From: JAGQLF01 sp964635995
GTDB lineage: Bacteria > Patescibacteriota > Dojkabacteria > J137
Direction of reading: 5' to 3'
Assembly: GCA_964635995.1 (NCBI GenBank)
Contig: CAZWRA010000009.1
Span: 1 to 38,185, forward strand
Length of the DNA: 38,185 bases
Shown here: in pieces, positions 18,339 through 26,719 of the stretch
Layout of the letters: every line of letters starts with the position of its first letter
Numbering within the stretch: position 1 is the stretch's first letter
Translations under genes and position numbers: made by a program
Notes under the pieces: generated by a model
Databases searched by the model: none
The model's input: only the letters and a program-made list of their open reading frames with translations
What the model was told of the DNA's origin: nothing

Positions 18339-18902
18339 CTAAGCTTCTCTTCCTACTCTAAGTCTTTCTAAGGTTGATCGAATCTCAGCTGCTGCACTTA
18401 AAATGTTTGCATCACTGATCAATACATTGTCTAAATTTATAAATCTTTGTTCTCTGTATGGTGGTTCATAACATAACTCAATAGCTGTTAAATCTGTCAT
18501 TGCAAAAATACTCATAATGTCACCTGGATAAACACATGCAACTTCATTTGATTCAGAATTTGTATTAAAAAACATTACACCATCTTTAAACCAATAGAGA
18601 TTCCTTTCATATCGACCAGTCTCCTTATCTAATCTCATTAAAATTACTAATCCATCGCCTTGTGTGATCTGCTCAAATGTTGTACTTCCTTCAGTAACAA
18701 GTTGAATAGGAGTATTTGTTCCTTCCTTTATTCTTATTAAACCTAAATCTCCAAGGCTACTTTCATCTTCATTTGTAAAAGAATAAACATCACAAGTAAT
18801 CCCATCCACAACAACTTCAGGACTTTCTGTTACTCTTTGAACGTCAAAACTTGCATGACCTATTGCAAATGTATTTTCTGCTGTATCTAAAGTTATATTC
18901 AT
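18339..18902 (-). CDS. Hypothetical protein, 187 residues
   Basis: Not recognised. An acidic, mostly beta-predicted protein with no signal peptide or membrane segment, starting MNITLDTAENTFAIGHASF. The middle contains GDGLVILMRLDKETGRYERN and LYWFKDGVMFFNTNS, and the C-terminus is a helix rich in Arg/Glu (AAAEIRSTLERLRVG). Paired short strands suggest a compact beta fold such as a cupin-like or PH-like domain, but no motif fixes this. It is divergent from the rpsB promoter and convergent with the broken ABC gene. The frame is intact and codon use matches the neighbours, so it is probably expressed. Confidence 0.6.
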   Translation of the reverse strand: MNITLDTAENTFAIGHASFDVQRVTESPEVVVDGITCDVYSFTNEDESSLGDLGLIRIKEGTNTPIQLVTEGSTTFEQITQGDGLVILMRLDKETGRYERNLYWFKDGVMFFNTNSESNEVACVYPGDIMSIFAMTDLTAIELCYEPPYREQRFINLDNVLISDANILSAAAEIRSTLERLRVGREA

Positions 18903-18976
18903 ATATTTTATTTAAATTTGCAGATTATATCAATAAAACATTCAATAACAATTTTCAAGCAATTCTTAGGTCCTAA

Positions 18977-19006
18977 TTGCTAATTCTTTAATTGTAGTGG
19001 TATAAT
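18977..19006 (+). promoter_or_regulatory. Promoter of the rpsB-tsf-frr-rseP group
   Basis: TTGCTA (18977-18982) and TATAAT (19001-19006) are 18 bases apart, with an extended TGG before the -10. Predicted start near 19013, giving a leader of about 80 bases. Confidence 0.65.
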
Positions 19007-19021
19007 TTCTGCAATAAACCA

Positions 19022-19068
19022 GCACGGGAAAATTTTTCCTTGTCGTGAAAAGCGATACTTTCCCGGAA
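19022..19068 (+). promoter_or_regulatory. Structured rpsB leader (candidate S2 autoregulatory RNA)
   Basis: CGGGAAA (19025-19031) pairs with TTTCCCG (19059-19065), enclosing a smaller TCG/CGA hairpin. It lies in the untranslated leader of rpsB, where ribosomal protein S2 binds its own mRNA in several bacteria. No match to a specific known leader family can be claimed. A purine-rich AAAGGA lies just before the ATG. Confidence 0.5.
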
Positions 19069-19094
19069 GATATTTTAATTTTAAAGGAAATAAA

Positions 19095-20105
19095 ATGGCA
19101 GAAAAGAAAGAAGCTGAGAAGACAGCTAAAACAACTTCAAATGCTACTCAGCCAAAAGCTGATAATACTAAGAAGAAAAAATCTTCAGTAGAAATTCCAT
19201 CAGTTCAGGATTTATTTAAAGCAGGTGCACAGTTTGGTCACGAGACTAGACGATGGGATCCAAAAATGAGTAGATACTTGTACGATGTTAAAGGTGATAT
19301 TCATATCATTGACATAACAAGAACAAGAGAACTTCTAGAAAAGGCAGTTGAATTCTTAATTGATGCTACTTCAAGAGGTGATGTAATTTTTGTTGGAACA
19401 AAGAAACAAGCTTCAAATATTGTAAAAGATAATGCAGTAAACTCTGGAGCACACTTTGTAAATCAAAGATGGGCAGGAGGAACATTAACAAACTTTAAAA
19501 AGGTTAGAGAAAGTTTCTTAAGACTTAGAAATTTAGAAACTATGTTTGAAAAGGGAGTTGAAGGAAGAACTAAATATGAGATTTCATTAATGAAAAAGGA
19601 ATGGGCAAAGTTAAGTAGACTTTACTCAGGAGTTAAGACAATGGAAAGAATGCCTAAAGCAGTTGTTGTTGTTGATGTGAAATATGAAAAGAATGCTGTA
19701 GCTGAAGCTAATAAACTTGGAATTCCTATCGTAGGAATTGTTGACTCAAATGGAGATCCTGAGGAGATTAACTATCCGATTCCTGCAAATGATGATGCAA
19801 TCTCATCAATTACAGTGCTTGTAAAAACACTAGCAGCAGCTGTAAGAGAAGGAAATAAAGGTGGAGGAATTAAACATCACTTAAAAGATTACTCAAAAGC
19901 AGAAGTGCAAATTATTAAGAAGACTGAAGGATTTGATCAAAAAGCTGACTCTGTTGACTTTGATATGCCTACAACTGGAAGAACTATAAAGCCAGCAGCT
20001 CCAAAAGTAATAAAAGGAAAGAAGGCTCTAATTTCAGGAAAAGGAATTTTAGAAAAAGTTCAGGAAGAGAAAGAAAAGAGAAAAGTAAAATCTAAAAAGA
20101 AATAA
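19095..20105 (+). CDS. rpsB: Ribosomal protein uS2
   Basis: A small-subunit protein, bound last at the 30S platform side. 336 residues against about 230-250 usually. A Lys/Ala/Thr-rich N-terminal extension (about 35 residues) precedes the S2 core starting at SVQDLFKAGAQFGHETRRWDP. Core motifs include FVGTKKQASNIV, FVNQRWAGGTLTNF and PIVGIVDSNGDPEEINYPIPANDDA. A basic C-terminal tail of about 70 residues ends in KEKRKVKSKKK. The extensions probably contact rRNA or are disordered. The start ATG has a good AAAGGA site, one of the few clear ones in the window. First gene of rpsB-tsf-frr. Confidence 0.95.
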   Translation: MAEKKEAEKTAKTTSNATQPKADNTKKKKSSVEIPSVQDLFKAGAQFGHETRRWDPKMSRYLYDVKGDIHIIDITRTRELLEKAVEFLIDATSRGDVIFVGTKKQASNIVKDNAVNSGAHFVNQRWAGGTLTNFKKVRESFLRLRNLETMFEKGVEGRTKYEISLMKKEWAKLSRLYSGVKTMERMPKAVVVVDVKYEKNAVAEANKLGIPIVGIVDSNGDPEEINYPIPANDDAISSITVLVKTLAAAVREGNKGGGIKHHLKDYSKAEVQIIKKTEGFDQKADSVDFDMPTTGRTIKPAAPKVIKGKKALISGKGILEKVQEEKEKRKVKSKKK

Positions 20106-20132
20106 TTTTCTTTAAGATATTCCAAAGGTGTG

Positions 20133-20138
20133 TATAAT
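20133..20138 (+). promoter_or_regulatory. Possible internal promoter before tsf
   Basis: TATAAT preceded by TG-TG lies in the 131-base gap between rpsB and tsf, with no convincing -35. It is followed by an AGTTAGTAATTAGTA stretch like those near mreB and the tRNAs. Confidence 0.4.
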
Positions 20139-20236
20139 TAGTGAGTAGTTAGTAATTAGTATTTTGTAGCTTGCATTTTAATGCAGCAACAAAATTCACT
20201 GAAACTAAATCCAATTTAATTATTATTTTGAAACAT

Positions 20237-20851
20237 ATGGCAACACTTGATGAGATAAAAAGTCTTAGAACAGAGACTGGTGCTGGGATTAATGCGGTTA
20301 GAGAAGCTTTAGAAGCTTCAAAAGGAGATGTTGAGGAGGCTAAGAAATATCTAAGACAAAAAGGAATGGCTAAGGCTGATAAAAGAAAAGATAGAACAGC
20401 AGCAAACGGAATTCTAGGAGTATATGTTCATAGAAATAATAGAGTAGTAACTGTAGTTGAAGTTAGTTGTGAGACTGATTTTGCAGCAAAAAGCCCTGAC
20501 ATGGTTAAATTTGCAAATGATTTAGCATTACAAGTAGCAGCAGCAAATCCAGAATTTATTAATGTTGAAAGTGTTAGTGAAAAGAAACTAAGTGAATTAA
20601 ATGATACATTTGAGAAAGAATTAGAAGGAAAATCTGATAATATAAAAGAGAATATTATGAAAGGAAAGCTTGAAAAGTATTATGCTGATGCAGTACTAAT
20701 GAAGCAAACACTATTTACAGATGAGAATAGAACTGTTGAAGATTATCTTAGTGAGATGGTTGCAAAGATCGGAGAAAAAATTGAGATTAATTCTTTCAGT
20801 AAGTTTGATGTAGCTCAGGATATTCAATACTGTTCAGTAAATAAAGACTAA
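20237..20851 (+). CDS. tsf: Elongation factor Ts
   Basis: The nucleotide-exchange factor for EF-Tu. 204 residues from ATG 20237; an in-frame upstream ATG at 20171 would add 22 non-conserved residues, so the later start is chosen. Seen: the N-terminal UBA-like domain with LRTETGAGINAVREALEAS (family: TGAGMMDCKKAL) and KKYLRQKGMAKADKR, then the core with VVEVSCETDFAAKS, the Tu-contact motif (family: NCETDFVA). It is a short form with one core subdomain, as in other compact EF-Ts proteins. It follows rpsB and precedes frr by one base. Confidence 0.93.
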   Translation: MATLDEIKSLRTETGAGINAVREALEASKGDVEEAKKYLRQKGMAKADKRKDRTAANGILGVYVHRNNRVVTVVEVSCETDFAAKSPDMVKFANDLALQVAAANPEFINVESVSEKKLSELNDTFEKELEGKSDNIKENIMKGKLEKYYADAVLMKQTLFTDENRTVEDYLSEMVAKIGEKIEINSFSKFDVAQDIQYCSVNKD

Positions 20852-20852
20852 A

Positions 20853-21398
20853 ATGTTAATTAACGAATCAGAACTAAAAAAAGAATTAGAACAAGCTATC
20901 GAATCTTTTAAAAAGAAGTTGGCTTCTATCCGAACGGGTAAAGCAAACCCTTCTGATTATGATTCTGTTATGGTCGAGGCTTACGGAGGAATGAATCCTC
21001 TTAATACTATGGGGCAAATTGTTGCTGAAGATGCTATGACCCTAAAAGTTAATGTTTGGGATAAATCAATTGTTCCTGCTGTTGAAAAAGCTTTAAGAGA
21101 AGCAGATCTAGGAGGTAGCGTTGCTAACTCAGGAGACAGCATTAGAATTAAATTTGCTCCACTTACAGAAGAAGATAGAAAATCAAAAGTGAAAGATTTA
21201 GGAGATGTTGCTGAGCATTTTAGAGTTAGAGTGAGACAAGTAAGACAAAAGTTTATGAAACAGATTGAGGGAATGGAAGGAGTATCTGAAGATGATCAAG
21301 AACGAGATCAAAAAAACGTTCAATCACAAATTGATAAGAAAATCGAGGAGATCGACTCTCTTACAGAAAAAAAAGAACAGGAATTACTAAAAATTTAA
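20853..21398 (+). CDS. frr: Ribosome recycling factor
   Basis: Splits post-termination ribosomes with EF-G. 181 residues, near the usual 185. Seen: SFKKKLASIRTGKANPS near the N-terminus (family: L-x-x-I-R-T-G-R-A), VEAYGGMNPLNTMGQI at the hinge, and the C-terminal three-helix bundle region AEHFRVRVRQVRQKF (family: ...K-ARVAIRNIRRD). The start is one base after the tsf stop, so translation is probably coupled. pyrH, which often separates tsf and frr, is absent here. Confidence 0.95.
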   Translation: MLINESELKKELEQAIESFKKKLASIRTGKANPSDYDSVMVEAYGGMNPLNTMGQIVAEDAMTLKVNVWDKSIVPAVEKALREADLGGSVANSGDSIRIKFAPLTEEDRKSKVKDLGDVAEHFRVRVRQVRQKFMKQIEGMEGVSEDDQERDQKNVQSQIDKKIEEIDSLTEKKEQELLKI

Positions 21399-21407
21399 TA
21401 AACGCTA

Positions 21408-22820
21408 ATGAATTTTCTAATCAGTCTATTTCTTTTTATCCTTATACTAGGATTTCTTGTATTCGTACACGAGCTAGGACATTTTCTTGCAGCTAAGATT
21501 TCAAAGATTCCAGTAAAAGAATTTGCAATTGGTTTTGGACCAATACTTTTTCAAAAAAAGATTAGAGAAACACACTATAGATTAAGAGCTCTTCCTCTTG
21601 GAGGTTTTGTAAGTTTAGAAGGAGAACAAGAGTCTGAGAGCCCAATGGGATTTAGAAATAGATCATTTGGTATTAAGTTTTTTGTTTTAATTGCAGGTAT
21701 TGTAATGAACTTTATTACTGCAGTTATTTTACTTTCAATTTTTCTATCAACAAATAATAGAGTATTTGTAGTCCCTAAACTAACTGACTATACATTTAAC
21801 AATGTTGAAACACAGTATTCATACTATCCAATTCAATTATTCAATATTGAAGAAGGAAGAGGATGGGAGAATATTAATGAGGATGATGTTGTAGTTGAAA
21901 TAGATGGAGAAAAAATTTCTTCTATTCAAGAGTTCCAAAATACAATTGACAATAATCGAAACGATATTCTTAATTTAACTTTTCTTAATCTAAGAACATT
22001 AGAATTAGATGAGAGAGAAGTTAGTGTAGGAGGATTAGTTAGCGGTTATTTACCAATTGAAATAATAGAAGTTCGTTCTGATAGTAGATCTTATGGAAAA
22101 CTAGAAGAAGGAGAGAGAATTGTTGGAATTAACAGTACATTCTTTACAAAGAAAGGAGATTTTTTAGCAATGCTAAATGAAATTCAGGGTACTACAGCAG
22201 AGTTTATATTCATCGATGAAGATAATAATTTATCTGAGAGAGATATAGAAGTAGAAGAAGCAACAGAAGATGGGTCAATATTAGAAGTAACATTCATTTA
22301 TGACGAAGGAATTGAATATGCGCCGATTAGTGTTTCTGAAAGAGATACATTCTTCGTTCAGTATAAAAATAACATTTTCGCACCAGTAAGCTTTACTTAT
22401 GATGTCTCTATTTATCAGGTAAAGGCTATTGTTTCGCTTCTTGCTAATTCTTTTGAAACTGGAGATTTTGAAGAAGTTTCTCAATCTGTTGGAGGACCTA
22501 TTGCTGTTGGAAATGTTGTAGGAGAGGTTGTTAGATTTGAGCTTTTTGAAACATTGATTCCTCTAACTGCATTCATAAGTTTATCCTTAGCAATCTTTAA
22601 TGTTTTACCAATACCAGCTCTTGATGGAGGTCAAATAGCTATAGCTGCTGTAGAAGCAATAAGGAGAAAACAAATTCCTGATGAAATTGTAAATAAGATT
22701 AATTTTGGAGGTTTTGCCTTCTTAATTATCCTATCTGTATTAATTTTTGCTAAAGATATAGATCAATTCAATGTTATTACAAGCATTGTAGGTCAGGTTA
22801 AAAATGTTTTGGGTAAATAG
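21408..22820 (+). CDS. rseP: RseP-type M50 site-2 membrane metalloprotease
   Basis: Cuts transmembrane anti-sigma factors or signal peptides within the membrane. 470 residues. The zinc-binding HELGH (His21, Glu22, His25) lies in the first membrane helix. It is followed by the substrate-gating segment PVKEFAIGFGPILF and the LPLGGFVSLEG loop. A periplasmic region of about 250 residues contains two PDZ-like units (VVEIDGEKISSIQEF; RIVGINSTFFTKKGDF). The last helices contain NVLPIPALDGGQIAI, where the Asp is the third zinc ligand. All catalytic residues are present. It starts nine bases after frr. cdsA and uppS, often between them, are missing. Confidence 0.9.
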   Translation: MNFLISLFLFILILGFLVFVHELGHFLAAKISKIPVKEFAIGFGPILFQKKIRETHYRLRALPLGGFVSLEGEQESESPMGFRNRSFGIKFFVLIAGIVMNFITAVILLSIFLSTNNRVFVVPKLTDYTFNNVETQYSYYPIQLFNIEEGRGWENINEDDVVVEIDGEKISSIQEFQNTIDNNRNDILNLTFLNLRTLELDEREVSVGGLVSGYLPIEIIEVRSDSRSYGKLEEGERIVGINSTFFTKKGDFLAMLNEIQGTTAEFIFIDEDNNLSERDIEVEEATEDGSILEVTFIYDEGIEYAPISVSERDTFFVQYKNNIFAPVSFTYDVSIYQVKAIVSLLANSFETGDFEEVSQSVGGPIAVGNVVGEVVRFELFETLIPLTAFISLSLAIFNVLPIPALDGGQIAIAAVEAIRRKQIPDEIVNKINFGGFAFLIILSVLIFAKDIDQFNVITSIVGQVKNVLGK

Positions 22821-22875
22821 CCGCTTTATGCTAAAATCATCAGAGTCTTTTATTTTAATTTAATTCAAGAAAAAT

Positions 22876-23085
22876 ATGTCAGTTATTGTAAACGATAAAA
22901 TGCCAATTGATCATGCATTAAGATTATTGTGGAGAGAAGCTACAAGAGAAGGAATTATTCAAAAACTTCAAGATTCAAGATACTTCATACCTAAAACAGC
23001 TAAAAAACATCAAGCTAAAAAGGTATTTACTAAGATAAAAAAGCGAAAAAGAGCAGCAGCTCGAAGAACCGCTAATAAAGGTTAA
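22876..23085 (+). CDS. rpsU: Ribosomal protein bS21
   Basis: A small basic protein near the anti-Shine-Dalgarno end of 16S rRNA. 69 residues. MSVIVNDKMPIDHALRLLWR matches the S21 N-terminus. The rest is a Lys/Arg helix (KKVFTKIKKRKRAAARRTA). The gene is followed by a weak hairpin (AACAGT/ACTGTT, about 23109-23126). Confidence 0.88.
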   Translation: MSVIVNDKMPIDHALRLLWREATREGIIQKLQDSRYFIPKTAKKHQAKKVFTKIKKRKRAAARRTANKG

Positions 23086-23172
23086 TCTTTTCTCGAATAA
23101 GTTTTCGAACAGTTTAAAGACTGTTATTATTTCATCTGCTAGAATAAAAAAATAGCTTTTTAGCCATGAGAT

Positions 23173-24648
23173 ATGTCGTCAGTTTTATATAGAAAATACA
23201 GGCCTAAATCATTTTCAGAGCTTAAAGGTCAAGAAACAATCAAAGATATTTTGTCTTATTCGATAGTAAATAACACTTTCTCTCACGGATATCTTTTTTC
23301 AGGTCCGAGAGGGACTGGGAAGACAACAACAGCAAGACTCTTCGCAAGAGCAATTAATGATTCAGAATTTAATAAGAATAATGATTTATCAGTTTATCTT
23401 GAGGACAGTATAGATATTATCGAAATGGACGCTGCCTCAAATAGAGGAATTGATGAGATTAGAGAATTAAGAGATAACATTCAATATTTACCGGCTGAGC
23501 TGAAGTATAAGGTTTATATTATTGATGAAGCCCACATGTTGACTAAAGAGGCGTTTAACGCTCTTTTAAAGACACTTGAAGAGCCACCAGCCCATGTTAT
23601 TTTCATCCTAGCAACAACAGAACCTCATAAAGTTCCGATAACAATTCTTTCAAGAGTAACAAGATTAGATTTTAGATTAGCCCATAAAAGTGAATTAATA
23701 GAAAAGCTAAATAAAATCGCACTAGAAGAATCATTAAATATCTCTGAAGATGCTCTCAACCAGATTTATAAACTTTCAGGAGGAAGTTTTAGAGATGCTG
23801 AAAGTATCCTATCAAAGCTTATTCATTCAGGACAATCTGAAATTACTGTAGACATTATTAATAAGGTTTTTGGCTTACTTCCTGATGAACAAATTAAGGA
23901 GTTTCTTACAATGCTACAAAACAATGATTTTAAAGGGATTGTAGAACTTGTCGATGAAGTAGAGGATTCAAATATAGATTATCTAGTTGAAGGTTTACTT
24001 GAGTACATAGTTAATACTGGATCGAATAAAGAGTTAATACCGACATTAATAGATATCGTTAAAAATATTAAATTCTTTAAAGATAAAAAAATATACATGT
24101 TAGCTAAATTACAAGAAGCTTCAAATGTTTCTGAAGTTAAAAACACTAATCCAAGCAGTAAAATCGTGCCTGAAAAAATTAAAAAAGAAATAGTAGAAAG
24201 TATTGATGAGAAGGTAGAGGAAAAAGAACCTGCAAACTCATCAAACTCTATTAATGAAGCTTTAGAAAATACAATTAATGATTTAGAGAGTGAAAATAAA
24301 AGATTAAGCGCTATATTAAAAACATGCACGGTAAAAAGATTGGAGGATAGTAAACTTACACTTTCAAACAAATACAAATTCAATATCAGTTATCTATCTC
24401 AAGCTTCAAACAAAAAGTTAATATTAAGTAATATTTCAAAATATTATCCGTTAAAGGAAATACAGTTCGAAAATGGACATATTGAAACTAAGGTTAAAGC
24501 TTTAAAAGTTCCTGAGAATAAAGATAAGAATGAAGAAAAGGAATTGAGAGCTCCGGAAGTTAAAGAACTAAAGGAAAAAGGCAATGACAAAGAAAAAAAT
24601 GATGAAGGAGGATACGATAATACAGAACTAGTAGAAAGTATTCTTTAG
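23173..24648 (+). CDS. dnaX: DNA polymerase III subunit gamma/tau
   Basis: The clamp-loader ATPase of the replisome. 491 residues. Seen: VLYRKYRPKSFSELKGQE, Walker A GPRGTGKTTTARLFARAI, DMDAASNRGIDEIRELRD-like sensor region, Walker B YIIDEAHMLTKEAFNALLKTLEEPP and the SRV-x-RLDF arginine finger. The four zinc-binding cysteines that usually follow Walker A are absent. The C-terminal third is Lys/Glu-rich and ends in a charged tail, so there may be no true tau domain. It begins the dnaX-ybaB-HAD-recR series, a common arrangement with one inserted gene. Confidence 0.93.
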   Translation: MSSVLYRKYRPKSFSELKGQETIKDILSYSIVNNTFSHGYLFSGPRGTGKTTTARLFARAINDSEFNKNNDLSVYLEDSIDIIEMDAASNRGIDEIRELRDNIQYLPAELKYKVYIIDEAHMLTKEAFNALLKTLEEPPAHVIFILATTEPHKVPITILSRVTRLDFRLAHKSELIEKLNKIALEESLNISEDALNQIYKLSGGSFRDAESILSKLIHSGQSEITVDIINKVFGLLPDEQIKEFLTMLQNNDFKGIVELVDEVEDSNIDYLVEGLLEYIVNTGSNKELIPTLIDIVKNIKFFKDKKIYMLAKLQEASNVSEVKNTNPSSKIVPEKIKKEIVESIDEKVEEKEPANSSNSINEALENTINDLESENKRLSAILKTCTVKRLEDSKLTLSNKYKFNISYLSQASNKKLILSNISKYYPLKEIQFENGHIETKVKALKVPENKDKNEEKELRAPEVKELKEKGNDKEKNDEGGYDNTELVESIL

Positions 24649-24651
24649 GTT

Positions 24652-24680
24652 TTGGAAATCTTTGAATAAGATACTATAAT
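24652..24680 (+). promoter_or_regulatory. Promoter before ybaB
   Basis: TTGGAA (24652-24657) and TATAAT (24675-24680), 17 bases apart, lie 38 bases before the ybaB ATG. Confidence 0.6.
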
Positions 24681-24718
24681 TAGTTTACTGAAATTTAAAT
24701 TTTATTAGTAAAAAACAA

Positions 24719-25033
24719 ATGGGAGTATTAGATTTTCCAAAAGCAATGTATAAAGCTCAGCAAGCTAAGAAAAAAATGAGCAAAATTGAAGTAGCAGGTC
24801 AGGATGGAGCTGTAAGTGTTTTAATGAATGGTTTAAATGAGATTGTTGAGGTCGAAATTGATTCTGATGTCTTAACAGATAACGATATGATCTCTAGAGA
24901 TGAACTTGAAAGAATATTAAAAAAACTAGCAGAACAGTTTAGAAAAGCAAATGCAGATGCAAAAAAGCAACTTGAAAAAGAGATGATGAATTCTGCAAAC
25001 CTAGATGATATAAAGGAAATGTTAGGAATGTAG
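24719..25033 (+). CDS. ybaB: YbaB/EbfC nucleoid-associated protein
   Basis: A small dimeric DNA-binding protein, often linked to RecR and DnaX. 104 residues with a charged N-terminal helix (KAMYKAQQAKKKMSKIEV). The YbaB core strands VSVLMNGLNEIVEVEID and a C-terminal helical region ending in DDIKEMLGM follow. The usual N-terminal region before the first helix is shorter. Position between dnaX and recR supports the call. Confidence 0.85.
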   Translation: MGVLDFPKAMYKAQQAKKKMSKIEVAGQDGAVSVLMNGLNEIVEVEIDSDVLTDNDMISRDELERILKKLAEQFRKANADAKKQLEKEMMNSANLDDIKEMLGM

Positions 25034-25072
25034 AGAAGTTTTGAGTTTTTAGTTTACAGTTTTAAGTTTAAA

Positions 25073-25672
25073 ATGAAAGCAAAAATTTTATTACTGGATC
25101 TGGATGGTGTATTAAATAAGTCAGATAAGCTTTTCAGTGAAATATACGCAGAAAAATTTGGAATTGATCCTGAAGTTATGATTCCGTTTTTTAAAACTCA
25201 AAAGAAATTAGCAAATCTTGGGAAGGCAGATCTAAAGGAGCAGCTTAATAAGATCAAAGACGAATGGAAATGGGAAGAAAGTGTAGAAGAATTATTAAAA
25301 TATTGGTTTAAGTCTGATTTAGAAATTGATGAAGAAATGATTAGTTGTATTAATAAAATTAGAGGAACAGGAATTAAGATTTTCCTAGCGACTGATCAGG
25401 AGAAATATAGAACAGAATACATTTGGGATTTTGAAGGGTTGTCGCAACACTTAGATGGTAAATATGTGTCCTATGAGATCGGGTATGAAAAATCAGATCC
25501 AGAATTCTTTTCAATCGTAACAAAAGAACTTGAGGTAGAACCTCAAGAAATAGTATTTTTTGATGATTCAGAATCTAAAGTTAATTCTGCAAAAAATTCT
25601 GGAATTAATGCTTTTTTGTATACCGATTTTGAAAGTTTCGAAAATAAAATAAAAGATTTAGGCCTTTTATAA
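25073..25672 (+). CDS. HAD-superfamily hydrolase
   Basis: A phosphatase-like Rossmann enzyme. 199 residues. Motif I is LLLDLDGVLN, with the nucleophile Asp and general-acid Asp. Motif II is the Thr in FLATDQEKYR, motif III Lys is in YEKSDPEFF, and motif IV is VFFDDSESKVNSAKNSGI. A helical cap (about 15-90) lies between motifs I and II. It resembles beta-phosphoglucomutase or FMN-phosphatase-like HADs, but the substrate cannot be read. It is flanked on both sides by odd T-rich spacers (25034-25072 and 25673-25710), and splits the usual ybaB-recR pair. Confidence 0.85.
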   Translation: MKAKILLLDLDGVLNKSDKLFSEIYAEKFGIDPEVMIPFFKTQKKLANLGKADLKEQLNKIKDEWKWEESVEELLKYWFKSDLEIDEEMISCINKIRGTGIKIFLATDQEKYRTEYIWDFEGLSQHLDGKYVSYEIGYEKSDPEFFSIVTKELEVEPQEIVFFDDSESKVNSAKNSGINAFLYTDFESFENKIKDLGLL

Positions 25673-25710
25673 CTTTGAAATTTTGATTTTTAAATTTTGA
25701 ATTTTTTTTC

Positions 25711-26325
25711 ATGTCCCTACCTAAGAGTATTACTGATTTGAGTGAAAGATTTTCCTCCCTTCCAGGGGTAGGACCTAATCTATCTAATAGAATAGCTCTT
25801 TATCTGGCAATCACAAATAAAAAGCTTTCGGAAAGGCTACAAGATTCTCTAAAAAGTATTAATAAAGACATCAGAAAGTGTAAAAAATGCTTTAATGTTA
25901 CTGATAATGAAGATTTTTGTGAAATATGTCTTGATGATTCAAGAGATCACAAAACTCTTCTTATCGTTGAAACACCTCTTGAGCTGTATACGATTGAAGA
26001 TACAGGAGAATTTAATGGTTTGTATCATGTAACTCATGGAATCATTTCTCCAGTGAACGGAATAGGGCCAATGGATCTGACAATTCAAGATCTTTTAGAA
26101 AGAGTAGAAAATGAGGATATTGAAGAGCTGATTTTTGGCTTTAATCCAACAATTGAAGGAGATTCAACAGCTATGTATATTACAAATGAAATAAAGAAGA
26201 TTAAAGATAGTATAAGATTGACTAGATTGGCTAAAGGTATTCCGTCTGGAAGCAGTATCGAATACATGTCTTCGCAGACATTATCGGATTCATTGAAGAG
26301 AAGGGATCAGCTTGATTTAGGCTGA
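25711..26325 (+). CDS. recR: Recombination mediator RecR
   Basis: Works with RecO (and RecF) to load RecA at gaps. 204 residues, the usual length. Seen: an N-terminal helix-hairpin-helix (FSSLPGVGPNLSNRIALYL), a four-Cys zinc finger (CKKCFNVTDNEDFCEICLD), the Toprim domain from LLIVETPLELYTIEDTG to GFNPTIEGDSTAMYI, and the Walker-B-like C-terminal RLAKGIPSGSSIEYMSS. The stop is TGA, showing TGA is not sense here. There is no Shine-Dalgarno; a T-rich tract precedes the ATG. Confidence 0.94.
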   Translation: MSLPKSITDLSERFSSLPGVGPNLSNRIALYLAITNKKLSERLQDSLKSINKDIRKCKKCFNVTDNEDFCEICLDDSRDHKTLLIVETPLELYTIEDTGEFNGLYHVTHGIISPVNGIGPMDLTIQDLLERVENEDIEELIFGFNPTIEGDSTAMYITNEIKKIKDSIRLTRLAKGIPSGSSIEYMSSQTLSDSLKRRDQLDLG

Positions 26326-26345
26326 AAATATAAGCCTACATTTCG

Positions 26346-26374
26346 TTTACAAAAATCGAGACATATCTTATAAT
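26346..26374 (+). promoter_or_regulatory. Promoter of rpsF-ssb-rpsR
   Basis: TTTACA (26346-26351) and TATAAT (26369-26374) are 17 bases apart, 38 bases before the rpsF ATG. One of the best matches in the window. Confidence 0.7.
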
Positions 26375-26411
26375 CTTCGATAGGTAAATTTATTTATTAG
26401 ATAGGGTTTAA

Positions 26412-26693
26412 ATGCAAAAATACGAAGTAATGATGCTGTACAAACCGTTATTGTTAGAGGATATAAAGAAAAACACTATCTCTGAAATTGAGAAGTTTGT
26501 GTCTTCACACGGTGGTACATTCACTGAAGTTGATAATCTTGGAAAAAGACTTCTAGCTTACCCAATTAAGAAATTCGAAGAAGGTCACTACATTGAATAC
26601 ACAATGGAACTTGACTCAAAGTATGTTAACGAGCTTGATAGAGAAATGACCTTATTGGATAACGTTTTACGTTTCTTGATTATTAAGAAATAG
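26412..26693 (+). CDS. rpsF: Ribosomal protein bS6
   Basis: A 30S protein that pairs with S18. 93 residues. It opens with QKYEVMMLYKPLL and has the core GGTFTEVDNLGKRLLAYPIKKFEEGHYI, with the conserved W/R-x-L-AY-I pattern. First gene of the classical rpsF-ssb-rpsR operon. Confidence 0.94.
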   Translation: MQKYEVMMLYKPLLLEDIKKNTISEIEKFVSSHGGTFTEVDNLGKRLLAYPIKKFEEGHYIEYTMELDSKYVNELDREMTLLDNVLRFLIIKK

Positions 26694-26719
26694 TTTAATT
26701 TTTACATGCTATAAAGAAA

